Shown here one piece after another: positions 21,989 to 33,641 of a stretch of 64,000 nt of DNA. The first letter of the stretch is position 1. Each line of letters begins with the position of its first letter. Source of the DNA: Lepidurus packardi (lineage: Eukaryota; Arthropoda; Branchiopoda; Notostraca; Triopsidae); the NCBI GenBank assembly GCA_023053545.1, contig JAKZAN010000005.1, positions 5,146,001-5,210,000 on the forward strand, read 5' to 3'. The notes beneath the pieces are model-generated. The model was not told the origin of the DNA and made no database searches. It worked only from the letters and a program-made list of their open reading frames with translations. The translations under genes and the position numbers were made by a program.

Positions 21989-24452
21989 TTACGCGCTGTT
22001 CTCTTGAAGTGGCGGTTCAATGATTTCGTTTTCTTCCTGAGTATCTTGTTGGGGCTCAGGATCCTGAACTGGAATTGGAAGCGGAGCTGGGACTTCGGTC
22101 ACGGCCTCCAACACTGCCTCCACAGTCGGGTTTACAACTACAGTCTCCGTTGTTAATTCCTCGCTCATTTCCACATCTCTAGTTTGTTCCACAACTGCCA
22201 CGTCAGTAGGAACCACTCGAACTTCCGCTGCAGATATAGGAGCTTCGGGCAGAGTTTGTGATTCGCTTTCAGCAACGGCAGTTGGCTCATCAGACTGCAA
22301 TTCAGCTACAGCAGGAGTTTCCTCACTCATGGTAGGGATATCGTCTCGAATTTCACTGTTGGCTTGCTGAATTTCCCCATTTTCTTCTGCATCTTTTAAA
22401 GAGTTCTCTGTCGGTTGAGGCTCCCCTACCTCCATAGCATTCGCATCTTTCGCTTCTTCTAATTTCTCTCGCTGAGTTGCCAGCAGTTTTTCGGCCTCTT
22501 TTTCCCGCTCTTGGACCAAGAATAGGAACTGTTGTTCTACCATTTTCTGTAGTGTATCCTCCGCAGGTCTGCGGCACAACTACGTTAACAAAATAAGTAA
22601 TTAAAACTACTCCAAATTAGCGAATAAACGAATGGAGAAACGAACTTTTTTGAGTTCATCTTGGAACGATTCACTGGATTTGAGGAATTTCCGCTTTTTC
22701 GCTTCAAACTTCTCTTCAATTTGCTGTAGTTCCGTCTCCAGCTTTTTCTGCATGACCAAAAGACTTAATTATTAAAAAGAAAGTTCAGTAGGAATCGTAC
22801 CTGATGCATCGTTAAGGACTGTACTTGACGTTTTAGAACTTGCATGCGAGTGGTAGTAACCACTGAGCGAACGTCTGGAACTACCATGTCGGAAAATATC
22901 TCATTAATCAAGCGGTGATTCCGTAAATAACGACTGTGAGCGATATGTTTGACCGACAATCCATCGTCCACGTCTAAACCCATTATTTAAAGACAAATTA
23001 TTAAAAACAGGGTGGGTTAGTTAACTAGATAAATATTACCGTCTTCATCTTCAGCAGGTTGGATGTCGATTCTACGGTCAATACTAGCTTTAACGCTCCT
23101 ATCGTTACCAGATTCCTTTTCGTCGCCACCCATATTTGCTTTGCTTTTGGCAGCAACGTAGGCTTGGTAAGCTGGGGAATTGTGATACACTTTCATAGCT
23201 CTTTCATATTCTACCTATAAAGGAAATACAATGAAATATAATTAGAATCAAGATATTAAAAATTCCTATAAAACAAATCTTAAAATAATGTACTTTCTCC
23301 GTTTCGTACTCTTCCACGAAATCCTGTTTATCAGCGTCGGGAAGGTCTCGCCACATCTGCCCAATTATTTTGCCGATTTCCCATAGCTTCAAATCTTGAT
23401 GAGAGACTTTGACTTCGTCCCAAACTTTGCGACTGTATCTCATATATGGCATTAAGGGCTTTTCGGGAGCTTTTGGGGGCTTCAAACCTTGAGCAGCAAT
23501 CTACTCAGACACAAAATTTAAATTAAAGTATGACATAATTTTAAAAGAACCTAAATTTAATTTACGGCTAAGACTTTCGAGTTGACTTTTTGAGGCTGAA
23601 ACTGTGGGTGGCTGTGTTGAGACGCTACGAATGGATTTTGCATGCCAGCATCTTTCTATTATTTAGAATTTATTAGAAGTCAATCGGGATTGAACACTTA
23701 AAGAAAACAAGGTTTCTTACCGAATTTCCTCCTGATAACGAAGATCCGGGCGCTCGTAAGCGCTCTGAAGAAAAATATCAAATTAGTGTAAGAGGAAAAC
23801 GGAGAAAACTGAAAGGGGCAAAAGAAAAAAGTGTACCTTTCAGGATGTTGAAAGATGATTGCATACCGGGGGAGAAAGAGTCTGTTACAAAATAAGCCAT
23901 TCAAAACAGTCAGCCATGAAAATTCAACTCAAATAAGTGCATTCATTACAAGAAACTCAAAAATCTACCCAAAAAAACTAAGATCTACGAAAGAGCGAAA
24001 ACAAATGCCATACATTAAGTTTACGAAAACTGGAAAACATTATCTCAAAATGAGAAAAAAACACGAACAGGAAAATAAACTTGTTTAAGTGTACGCATCG
24101 CATGGTTTTGGTCGAGTTCAAATAGCTTTCATGCAAAAACATGTAACTGAAAGTGAAATAAGCTATTTTCAAGATTCTATGAATTAACATCTATGCTTAT
24201 ATTTTCCATTCTAGTCACATGATAGGAGCGAAAAATAATTAAAGGGCAGTCTGTTCAACGCATGAAAGATATAAAACTTAAAAGTTAAAAGATAAACTAA
24301 ACAAGTGTGAACACAGTGAAGTGATGGAAGACCCAGGCAACAACGAAATATTTTTCCTATCCCTCATCTTGGTTTTACTTACGAGAGTTTTGCTGCTGTA
24401 CAGGGGTGGGAGATGCCATAGCATTCTGACGGTAATTACTTGGCAGTGACAT
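21989..24452 (-). CDS. Smarce1: SMARCE1/BAF57 (dalao, BAP111), SWI/SNF subunit
   Basis: Eight exons leftwards: 24452-24383, 23764-23721, 23655-23566, 23500-23294, 23214-23040, 22973-22801, 22747-22646, 22579-21989; 483 aa. An HMG-box subunit of the BAF chromatin remodeller. The HMG box ([17 protein letters not shown] ... [16 protein letters not shown]) covers about residues 80-147, followed by AYHNSPAY-type sequence ([16 protein letters not shown]), the conserved [38 protein letters not shown], a coiled coil ([20 protein letters not shown]) and an acidic, Glu/Pro/Val-rich tail encoded by the long last exon. Intron 1 is about 620 bp and intron 7 starts with gttcgtttc, a weak donor also seen in MRTO4. 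Confidence 0.95.
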
Positions 24453-24689
24453 TTTTAAAGTTGTGAAGTTATTTAACTTATTATTGTTCCAGGCAAAACA
24501 CAAGTCAACACACGCCAAGCCATAACGCTATGTCAATGTAACGGGAAAAATGTGTACTAATTGAAGTGGAACTTTCAAATTCAGTGGTAGAGCAGAGTGA
24601 TTATTGGAATAATGCCTTAGTTGATTGTGCCTACAATTATGATGTTTATGTTTGGAAAAATTCTTAAAACCTATTTTTCAAAGGGCGAA

Positions 24690-26199
24690 TTATAAACCAA
24701 GAGGATTGCCTAGCCATGGGTAGTTAATCGGACATGGAGCACAGGATTGCATAAAACGTTCGCCAAAAGACGTGGTATACCCGCACTGTTGACCTCGTCC
24801 GCAAACGTTTGGGGATCTCTGCTGGCAATTCTCTTTCCATGGCTCGAAGTTCTTAATTTCATCCAAGGTGGTAGGTTTCTGAGCCCAGGCTAAAGCCTCT
24901 TGAACTGTGACAAAGTATACGTCTTCTAGCTTGTTCACTTCCTCAACAAACCTATTTTACCCCAAAATAATTGCGACGGTAACGACAACTCTTATTTGAA
25001 TTAACTAACCGCAAATAACCATCCCAAGTTCCAGGCTGTCCAAACCAAGCTGCGTGCATGTAAAGACCGTAAGGGGACCGATTGCTTTCAGGTGTAGCAT
25101 TATAATGAGTCAAGAAATTGGTCATTAACAAATCATAAGCCTCTTGCTCATTTTCAGGCCTATATTTTTGTAGAAAAAAGGATGAGGTTTGAACGATTAT
25201 TTAAAATGTTGCTTTCAAAACTACAAGATTATCCATGAGCGTTGTTTGCTAACTTAACGTTATCGAATACTATTTTTACCTGGAGCAAGCGTCTACCATA
25301 GCGCAAGGATAACCATTTTTATCGATCAAATCATCCATGGGAAACACCCAATAACCCGGGTAAGATTCATCGGGACAGGTCCCAACAGGGCAATCCTTTT
25401 TTCGAACAAAATACTTGTATACGAGTATAATCTTTGAATTAATCGTACTTGACTACTTAAATAATCCAAAGTGTACGGCCACAACCCTGGGTTAGTATAT
25501 AAACTAGTTGCCCATGTACTGTCCCAAGAAAACCCGTTACCGCTTAGTGTTTCAATCATGGTGTTCCCGCCCATTTGTAAGAAGGGTATACGGCTACCCA
25601 AAATTTTTCCTGTTGGAATCAAAGCGAAAGTTTCTGCTATGGTACGCATATCCACTATTTCTTTTTTATAATCTTCTGCTGTGGCTTTGGACCAATACGT
25701 TTGGTTTGACACATGCCTATTATAATAAGCATTAGAAATACTAATACACGCACAAATATTCTAAATTACGTAATAGAATGGCTGGCGATATCATAACCTC
25801 TGGAGAATAGATCATGGGTGTAGGCGTAGTCAGTATATTCATGGGACAAGAAAAAGGTAGCTTTGATAGTACAACCATTAGGATTCGTTCGATTGAAGAG
25901 CAGCGGTTTGTAATAGTTGTTATAATTCAATATATTGACTGCATCGTCAAATGTAAGAACTATCATCTAGTAAAATACAATTATGATTTTAACATTCATT
26001 TGTCATTGTGAATGTAACAGATGTATACCTGGGGAATCGTCTTGGGTTCAAAATTGCTCGGTACATCAGTACTAAAACAACGGCACGAAGGCAGTTGACA
26101 CCGACTCGCATCGCAAGAGGCGGCTTTATGGGGTTCGCTTTGAGGAAAAGCGAAAATGGACCCCAACACTACTATTAGGAATAAAAGGCTAATTTGCAT
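24690..26199 (-). CDS. Chitin deacetylase, catalytic-domain-only type
   Basis: Six exons leftwards: 26199-26029, 25966-25770, 25716-25449, 25395-25280, 25159-25010, 24951-24690; 387 aa. A secreted carbohydrate esterase family 4 enzyme that deacetylates chitin in cuticle or gut peritrophic matrix. The first 17 residues are a signal peptide (ISLLFLIVVLGSIFAFP). Motifs: VLTFDDAVN (metal-binding Asp pair), DIASHSITH (metal His pair), GSRIPFLQMGGN, FSWDSTWAT and LYMHAAWFG. There is no chitin-binding peritrophin or LDLa domain, which places it near the gut-type arthropod CDAs (groups without accessory domains). Exon 4 uses an aaaaaag acceptor and exon 5 a gttagt donor. A GATA-like cttatcaaag lies about 80 bp upstream of the start, consistent with gut expression but not proof. 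Confidence 0.92.
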
Positions 26200-27081
26200 A
26201 GTGAAAGACCAACCAATATGTTACACTGAAATATATCTAGGCGGTTTGAAGGTTTTTAAAGAAGGAGAAACGAGCGTCTCTTATCAAAGGCGCTATTGAT
26301 TTGTACGATATTCTACATAATCCCATACGCTTTCGTTATCTTAATTCCGGGAGCTTTGGCATCAAGTTCAATTATTTATTTTTTCTCTCCTACTAACGGT
26401 ATATATATTTCGAAATTTATTGCGTCCGACTTTTCCCGATTTCGACATATCAGTTTTAAAGATATAGAAGAAATAACAAAGGTCTATTTGATCTTGTGCG
26501 TATTGAACAAGTTGATTTCCCAAAGCACGTACACATGTACGAAGTAACAGAAAATTGATTTGGTATTTCGGTTGCTTTTCGCAAATATGGAATTGAGGGA
26601 GACGAAATAAAATATATTGTGACGCTTAAAAAAATATGCTTTAGTTGTTTCCGCACATCCAGTGCCCTAGCACGTAGGCCGGATGGTGTGCAATTTGATT
26701 CTATCCTGTTTGTTTTGCGTGGGAGTTCGCTTCTAATGGCTGGGGGCAGTTGGCTAAGATCTTAAGATCGATAAAAACCTTCGACTTGACCACCTATTGA
26801 TCCCCTCGACGTTTTAATTGTAATCTAAATACACCCTATGTAAATACAACGTCACAGTATAACAGTTTAATTCTTTTATTTAGGTAACATCCTGAGTTGC
26901 AACTTTGTTTCCCGGATGTACTTAAAAACTGGCATATAAAGATAGATAGTTGAGGAATGAGTTTGGTTGCTATGCACAAGGCAGTTAAGTGGACTGATCT
27001 TCCGATTCGCACGTTCCATTCAGAAGGTTGTAAGCTTGATCGTTAAATTAAGAGCCTAAGATATTTTTGTCTGAATATTAT
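26200..27081. other. Intergenic stretch
   Basis: No gene or repeat recognised. Open frames at 26296-26547 (plus) and 26456-26656 (minus) overlap each other and are AT-rich; probably chance. Confidence 0.5.
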
Positions 27082-30038
27082 TCATAAAGAAGAATCCAAA
27101 GTTCTACTTTTCTTTCTTGGGGTGAATACAAGTTTCTCCAGGTTCAGAAAAGGAGCTTCGACACAGGTGGACGCAATGAAAGCTAATCCCATCGAAAAGA
27201 CTAAATGACCTATAAACGCGAAGGACTGGAAAATACAAGTATTTTCCTTATTACGAACTTTCGAAAGATCTAAGTAAGGTTACGTGGTCTAATGGCGTAT
27301 AATACGGCGCAATTCTTATACGCGCATAGTAAATGCTTAGCCAATTGAGATGGATTAGGTACGTGCAGTACGTCAGTCTGCTTAAAGGAACAAATCCACT
27401 CCATGAAAGAAAAGTGTTAATAAAGCCTAATGTAAAAATAATAAAACTACAAATATAAGGGGAAAAGTAACTTAATTATTTCTGACCTCCATATCCGTGT
27501 GTGCATGCAAATATGACCCACCCAATGCAAGCAACAAAAGCTGCTCTGTGTATACTACCATAAATGACGGATACTGCCAACGGAATTTCAGGTGTTACTG
27601 CAGGATCCAAATAATCATGCATTCCGTAAATAATCGAAACTCCACCTACAGTGGCTATAATCCAACCCCATGTAACGGTAAGCTATAACGAATAAAAGAG
27701 ATATTGAAGACTCCAGAACAGTAACAAATTTATATTTACGTAATTGAGTTGAACCTTCTTCCCTTTCGTTTTGTAGAGTACGTAACCAATGAAAATCCCC
27801 ACAAGATATGGAGGAATTCGGGTATATGGTTTAACATAGTAGTCCGCATTGAAATTCGGACTAACGTCACTAAAAGGAAGAAATGTAGCTTTTATATTTT
27901 TTTAAATGTAATCATTCGAAACTAACCTTCGGCTAATTAAGAGCGTTGGTGGTAAGTTTCCGATTCCGATAACAGCCATGGAAACGGCTAAAAATCCTAC
28001 AGTGGCGCTTCCAAGAATGATTAAGCCAGTGTTGGGCCATTTCCAGAGTGCGTAGACGAAGAAAGGGGCGAGCAAAAACATCTGCATATCGTTAGCCAAG
28101 TACCAGGTCTCACCCATGCACTAAAAGGAAAGATTTTTAATGAACGCGTTGCTGTCAATACTCAGGAAGGATTAAATATATTCTACATAATCATTAAAGT
28201 AGAAATTATTGATGTAGAGCAGGTGGCGCCACCAGAATGCCCGACAATCTCCATCAACACCTAAACGAACGCTCTGCCAAAACGGTCCAGTACCTACGTA
28301 AATGGCTAATGTTGCTAGAAAACCGAGTATAATTGCATAAACCGGAGTCAATCTGCCAAAAACAGTACAATTATTTCAGATGTAAAACCTTTTAAGTCGG
28401 TAAAAGTTGTGGTAACCTTACCGTAAATACCGGTGTAAGTACATCATCAAAGGGTTGAATCTGGCTTTGCTTTTATCCAGTTCTTTGAGCATGACATAAG
28501 CTATGAGCAAACCACTCAGGAAGAAAAATGTATCTACCGAGGGCGTTGCGTTAGAAATAGCTTGCATCGGCCAAGTTAATGTATCCTGAAAAGATCTGAT
28601 AGTTATTTGCTATCCATAATTTGACGTTTAGAACAAAGAAAATCGTACCAGAATGGCAGGGATTGGATTGGCATTCATCTCAATTGATCTCAGCAACCAA
28701 ACGTGGCCAAGGACAACCCAGGTCATGGAAACGAAACGAATTCCATGAAGACATGGCAAACTATCTGCGCCTTGCCTCGTGTCCAGAATCTTCTCTCCAT
28801 TTCTTAGAATGGAGAACGACAGCAATATGTCACAGGTTATTCCACTCAAGTCTGTCAATGTCACACCGGCAAAAATTGGATTTATATATTTTGCGACTTC
28901 AGAAAAGATGCAATATGATCGAAATTCTCTAATTTACCACAGGTGTCGCTATGATATCGTTTCCAGGCATCGTAGACTGTCCCAATGAGCAGAAATAATC
29001 CTAAGATACTTAGCACAACTCTAAAAACGAAATACGTTATATGTTTAGTTTCAGATAATTCGATAGAAAGAGCAATTTAATAATTTGATAAATAGTGTAA
29101 CTCACATGACAGTAATTGCTGCAGCATCAAAATCCTTTTCTTGGGAATCGGCAGTAAAGCAATAGTTTTCATCAAGAGATACGATTATCTGTTTATCGCC
29201 TAAGGGGTGGCGACTGATTTTATCAGCAATTGCTGCCCCAATGTCATCAGCACTGCAAGACGACGGCAAACAAAAGGCAATACTTGACAGTAGAAAAGTA
29301 ACAATCCCCTTCGCATCTGTGTGTATCTGAAATAGATAAAACTACGTCTTACTATTTCCTCTTAAAGCTAACGCTGTGGTTTATCTAGCACTTATATTAC
29401 TGGTTCTAATTCGGGTCCAGATAACGTTAGAAATCGGTACAAACCAAAAATTGACCGAGGTTCGTTGAAGTTTTCGGTCTGATTGAGCAATCCCTCCGAA
29501 ACATTCCGTGATTGCAGAAATACGGTGCAGTACTTCCCATTGATTTGCTCGTGTTGAATCCCAAGACACTGCTCAAAGTGTCCAAATGCATGCATATTGT
29601 AACTGGCCAAACCGTCCGGTGTTTTCCCTGAGGCGTCGTACACTAAAAAAAAGAACTGAACGTTACATCCTGTAACTACTCAAATGGTAAGAAAGAAATG
29701 AAAAAAATTTTACTTTTCAGCGCCCAGCCTTCCCTTTCCGCAAATGAATCCGCATACATATTACTGTCGTGCAAACATTCTTCACTTGCATTTAAGTAAT
29801 TTGCAGTAGGAATAAGCCAGTTTGCAACAAATTCTGGAAAATTTAATGTTGGTCCCAACTTCGAATCCTCTGAGTCTTGTAACCACTTCAACTGCTCCAA
29901 TATAGTCCTCCCAACATTCTTTAATCCGTCAAAGTTCTCTTGAAGCTGAACTTTTCCTTGAATTAATCCCTGCCACTGTCCTGAGCATTGAGAAGTTGAA
30001 GAAATCACTGCAATCAAGCAAATCACTGCGAACTTCAT
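27082..30038 (-). CDS. NRF-6-like acyltransferase, copy a
   Basis: Twelve exons leftwards: 30038-29714, 29642-29401, 29326-29106, 29020-28938, 28851-28649, 28585-28422, 28352-28187, 28120-27927, 27869-27740, 27682-27487, 27426-27284, 27225-27082; 736 aa. Nose-resistant-to-fluoxetine family: signal peptide (KFAVICLIAVISSTSQC), a Cys-rich extracellular NRF domain (NASEECLHDSN, CTVFLQ, AFCLPSSCSADDI), then a multi-pass acyltransferase-3 domain starting LPCLHGIRFVSMTWVVLGH. In worms NRF-6 acts in lipid and drug uptake in the gut; substrate here unknown. At exon 5 the acceptor used by copies b and c (tttgcag) is ttgccg here, so I placed the acceptor 15 nt downstream at attgacag, which keeps frame. 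Start chosen at the second ATG (MKF), as in the other copies. Confidence 0.88.
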
Positions 30039-30829
30039 TATACAAACGGATCCCGACAACAAAGAATAAACCTCTAATTGTCAAATGAGATGTAAGGTGT
30101 CTTATATGCTTGAAAGAATCCAACTTCGTACCCCAGAAATGAACTTTGATCAAAGTCTAAAATTTTCTTGTATTCCTTACGCTATCTCTCGAAAAATCCT
30201 AATCAAAAGCCAATAGTTGTGCAATAAATAAGTATACTGAAAAGCTGAGCCACAGGGTGACTTTTGATTTTTGGTCTCCATTATCTCACGGTTTTAGTGA
30301 TAACAAACATCATTTGTCATATTTAAACCGGAATAATCACTTATCAATTCTAATACTTTGTTAAAAGTCTCCAAAAGAAAAGATATCTTCCGATATTTCG
30401 TCTTCATTAAAAGAGTCATGCCTAAGTCTCCCTTTGTGACTAAACATAATTAAAGAAAGCGGAAAACCTAGTTTTCAATTTCACACTGAAACACAAAGTT
30501 TTTCCCAAGTTAAAGGTAGCTTTAACACGTTAAGCCGTGGTAACTTTAAGCTGTGAGGGTTATGAACGTTACTTATTTAAATTGAAACGACAGCTGTCCT
30601 TTTTCCATTGGATCTGACTTCGAGAAAATTTACGAAAAGCGAATCCACGTGTGTAACCTTACACTTAGCCAATTAGCTTCAAGGTACAAAAAAATGGATT
30701 CAAGTATCGCTAAAGCTAGGGATAAATAAGTGAAGCTCTAAAACCCAGCCAACTAGGTACAATGGACGGATTTTTCGTCAGTTAAAAGCGCTTTGGAATC
30801 TAAGGGTCCGACACGGAAAGAACGATGTA
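30039..30829. other. Upstream region of NRF-6 copy a
   Basis: No gene recognised. Contains the palindrome ctttgatcaaag near 30149 and GATA-like gtgataac near 30297. Ends at the pogo-like transposon. Confidence 0.5.
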
Positions 30830-31604
30830 CAGTGGTACCTCGCATAACGAACGCCTCGCATAAAGAACGTTCCACACGAGCGCTGGCCGGAAAATGTTCC
30901 GCATAACGAACAGGGTCCCGCAGTATGAACCACACGCCCTTTCTGTTGCGTATTTTACATTTGAAATTTTTGTGGAAAGGTCAATGCTTTTTTAATGTTG
31001 TCAAAAGGGCACCTAAAAAGACCGTTAGTAAGAAGAATAGAAAAGCACTTACAATTGAAATTAAGCAAGAAATCATAGGCAAAAAAAGACGCAGGAGCTA
31101 GAGTTTTCGATCTTGCAAGTGAATATGGAGTGATCAAGTCAACCATAGAAACGATTTTCGCGAATAGAGAATCAATCATGAAAGCTAAGCATGTGGCCAA
31201 GGGAGTTTCAAGAGTTCGTTCATGGGCGCACAGAAAATCGATTAGTGATGAAATGGAGATGCTGCTGCTAGTTTGGATTACTGACAGGCAATGAAAGGAG
31301 ATCTGGCCACAAAGCTAGGGTCACGTACGAAGAGCTTACAAGATCCACTCCAGGAACAAGCTCACAAGCTTTAGAACAGGAAGATAGGTTCAAAGCCAGT
31401 TGGGGTGGTTTCACAGGTTTAAGAAAAGTGGCATCCAGTGTCGTAATGTAAAATTATGATTTTTCACGATGTTGGACCGGCAAAAGGAACGGATCAAACT
31501 TCTTCCGATCTTAACTTATGAGAAACGGCGTTCCGGAAAATGATCGATTCGCAAAACGAACGCCGTCCTGGAACAGAATGTGTTCGTTATGCGAGGCACC
31601 CACG
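30830..31604 (+). mobile_element. Decayed pogo/Tigger-type DNA transposon
   Basis: Left end CAGTGGTACCTCGCATAACG, right end in reverse complement GTGGGTGCCTCGCATAACGA; inverted repeats of roughly 40 bp with further matching blocks (GTTCC, GGAAAATG). TA is found at both outer borders (30828-30829 and 31605-31606), the target-site duplication of the Tc1/mariner-pogo group. The plus strand between 31000 and 31440 reads, with a frame change near 31090 and a stop near 31292, as a CENP-B/Tigger DNA-binding part (ALTIEIKQEII, GARVFDLASEYGVIKSTI, SRVRSWAHRK, WFHRFKKSG). The DDE catalytic part is missing, so this is an internally deleted, inactive copy inserted next to the 5S/H2B fragment. Confidence 0.85.
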
Positions 31605-31628
31605 TATTCCAGTCGTAAAAGAGAGAAA

Positions 31629-31704
31629 AAGCCAACAGCACCCGGTGTTCCGAGGCGGTCAACCATCCAAATACTGAACGGGCCCGACTCGGCTTTACTT
31701 CCAG
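31629..31704 (-). rRNA. 5S rRNA fragment (about 76 of 120 nt)
   Basis: The plus strand reads aagccaacagcacccggtgt and continues to gggcccgac, the reverse complement of the 3' two-thirds of eukaryotic 5S rRNA (GGGTGACCGCCTGGGAACACCGGGTGCTGTTGGCTT type end). Similarity fades after ggctttacttc; the 5' third with the start of the A box is absent. A few substitutions (tcaaccatccaaatactga in place of tcacccatccaagtacta) confirm that it is not a working gene. It lies about 300 bp downstream of the H2B copy, same strand. Confidence 0.85.
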
Positions 31705-31965
31705 GAATTTCTTGCTTTGGCATACTTTCTTTCCTACACTCCATACATAGGGCAGCTTCAGGTTGCAGTAGTGCCCGAGCAGGCCGTAGGAACGCTACGA
31801 ACCCTGGCCTGACGCGTCCGGGAAATAGTGCTGCATTGGTTTTCTGGTTAGTAGACATGACGAAAACCCAGGCATAAAGAACAAACAGAAGAGTGAAATA
31901 TTGTTAGGAAATACCACCAAGATAACAAGCAGTTAATTAGAACCAAACTTTCGTCAAGGAATTTG
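31705..31965. other. Spacer between 5S fragment and H2B
   Basis: Slightly GC-rich. A minus-strand frame begins [19 protein letters not shown] at 31858 and runs through the 5S fragment, so it is almost surely not coding. Perhaps original histone/5S spacer DNA. Confidence 0.4.
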
Positions 31966-31984
31966 TTGCCCCTGAAAGGGCCGT
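31966..31984 (-). terminator. Degenerate histone 3' stem-loop
   Basis: On the minus strand ACGGCCCTTTCAGGGGCAAC resembles the histone mRNA processing hairpin (GGCCCTTTTCAGGGCC followed by ACAAA): the stem bases pair but one loop T is missing and the right arm has an extra G. It sits 22 bp after the position of the lost H2B stop, as in normal histone genes. Confidence 0.7.
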
Positions 31985-32006
31985 TGAGTTTTCTTCCAGG
32001 CTTGTA

Positions 32007-32375
32007 CTTGGAGCTAGTGTACTTGGTGACGGCTTTGGTACCTTCACTGACGGCGTGCTTCGTTAACTCACCGGGCAAAAGCAGACGAACGGCCGTCTGG
32101 ATTTCCCGACTGGTGATGGTCGAGCGTTTGTTGTAGTGAGCCAAACGGGAAGCTTCGGTCCCAATGCGCTCAAAAATATCATTAATGAAGCTGTTCATGA
32201 TACTCATGGCCTTGCTGGAAGCGCCAGTGTCGGGGTGCACTTGCTTGAGTACTTTGTAGATGTAAATGGCATTGCTCTCCTTCCAACGGCGCTTCTTCTT
32301 CTTGTCGGTCTTAGAAATGTTCTTGTAGGCCTTGCCCACCTTCTTGTCTGCTTTATCGCTTGTCTTGGGAACCAT
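32007..32375 (-). pseudogene. His2B: Histone H2B copy that has lost its stop codon
   Basis: Intronless; 123 codons from ATG at 32375 to the usual C-terminal [10 protein letters not shown]. The fold region is clearly H2B ([41 protein letters not shown]). At 32004-32006, where TAA is expected, the sequence is TAC and the frame runs on through the 3' processing element to 31848 (about 52 extra residues). Several otherwise near-invariant residues are changed (KRRWKESN where KRKRKESY is typical, GTEASR for AAEASR). The copy keeps a promoter and a 3' stem-loop, so it was a normal replication-type gene and not a retrocopy, and is now probably dead or dying. Confidence 0.85.
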
Positions 32376-32410
32376 GATGGAACAATGATCAGACTAATGG
32401 ATCCCGAGCA

Positions 32411-32475
32411 GTTCATATATGGCAAGCGGGATCCTGCTGAAAACCGGCAAGGGCTTCGAAAGCCCCTGATTGGCC
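32411..32475 (-). promoter_or_regulatory. His2B: H2B promoter remnants: TATA-like and CCAAT boxes
   Basis: Upstream of the H2B ATG on the minus strand are a TATA-like CATATATG (32414-32421) and GGCCAATCAG, with the CCAAT box at 32469-32473. Spacing and order are those of replication-dependent histone genes. Confidence 0.65.
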
Positions 32476-32559
32476 GGCAGCTAGCGATTCCTCGCTAGGA
32501 CGGAGCAGGCTCTACAAGTATATGTTTCATGGGAAGCACCCACCGCGGTGAAGATGAAG

Positions 32560-33641
32560 GGTCTAAAAGTACATTGACATTTTCCGTCTCATTTAGCAAT
32601 CCTTTCAAAGGGTTCTGCGAACGCAGAAATACAGTGATACGCATAAATAATTTCTGCTAATTTGGTCGTGCTGGGTCATCAAGCATTGATCGAAATGACC
32701 CAAACCCGATAACATTGTAACTGTCTAAACCAACGGTTCTCAAACAATGCGCCGCCGCGAAAAATTCCTATAATTGCAATAGAAGATTCCTATAACTGCA
32801 ATTCCTATAGGTGCAGCAATTATATAGGCCTGTGTTCTATAACACAACTATAAATAACTTAATGTTACAATAGACCACACAAAAATCGTTACAGTTCGAA
32901 CTTTTACCTTACATTGCGTTTCTAAAAAAAATCCACAGCATCACCAATATCTGACGATCGGAAAGCAACGATTCTTTTAGTGTCCCCGAGTGTCCCTGTG
33001 AAACTGAAATAGACAAGTTTTCCCTAGAGTCTTATAGTATTATCTAAAAACTTACATAATAAATGTGAATGAAAGATGTTATCTTAAAGCTGTTAGACTA
33101 CTGTAATTGTTGTATTGTTATGTTACAGTTCTAGCTCAGGCCTAAATAAAGTTAAAAATTTGTCGGGACTAAACAGTGATCCGCATGAGTTACAATTTTT
33201 TGTAAGCATTTGTTTTGGCTAGCATTGGATCAAAATTACAAAAACCATGAATATCGTAAAACTAGTTCAGCCTCCTGGTGTTCCCTCAGAGTTGTCGTAC
33301 ACTATAACCAAGGATAATAAAGTGTATATTATATATAATTACAGTTCTACGCTTGTTTGCAAAAAAATATTTTTGAAAGCTCGGCTTGCAATTTCGCCAA
33401 ATAACCCACTTATATGTTATACTCCCTTCTAAATAGTCTTTCGTCGTACTAAAATAAAATTTGCAGTTTTTATAAGATAATTTGCAAAGAATTCTGCAAA
33501 ATTCTTTATTCGATCGAATTCCGTGTCCTTTAATCAAGTTTCCTTGAAGATGCCCCTTTTCTTAACCCATTTCCACGGCCGCTTCAAGTGTTGAGAAATT
33601 ATGTAAATTATTGCTATTAAAGAAACCACTGCGAATTTCAT
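32560..33641 (-). pseudogene. Relic of a fourth NRF-6-like copy
   Basis: Two blocks match the tandem genes in order and strand. At 33641 leftwards, ATG opens a frame MKFAVVSLIAIIYIISQ like the signal peptide of copy a (MKFAVICLIAVISSTSQ), then diverges. At 32732-32560 about 170 bp match exon 2 (shared gcgaacgcagaaatac, cgaaatgacc, aacattgtaactg) with indels that break the frame. Exons 3-12 are absent; the downstream side is occupied by the H2B/5S fragment and the pogo element. A dead tandem duplicate. Confidence 0.75.

Noticed and set aside
28852-28896. Longer version of exon 5 in NRF-6 copy a using the acceptor at 28897
   Set aside because: Copies b and c place the boundary near 28860 (tttgcag), so the nearer attgacag acceptor is more likely.
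31511-31877. Two opposite frames of about 115 codons over the 5S fragment
   Set aside because: They span the pogo element's end and a 5S rRNA remnant, so they are by-products of GC-rich non-coding DNA.
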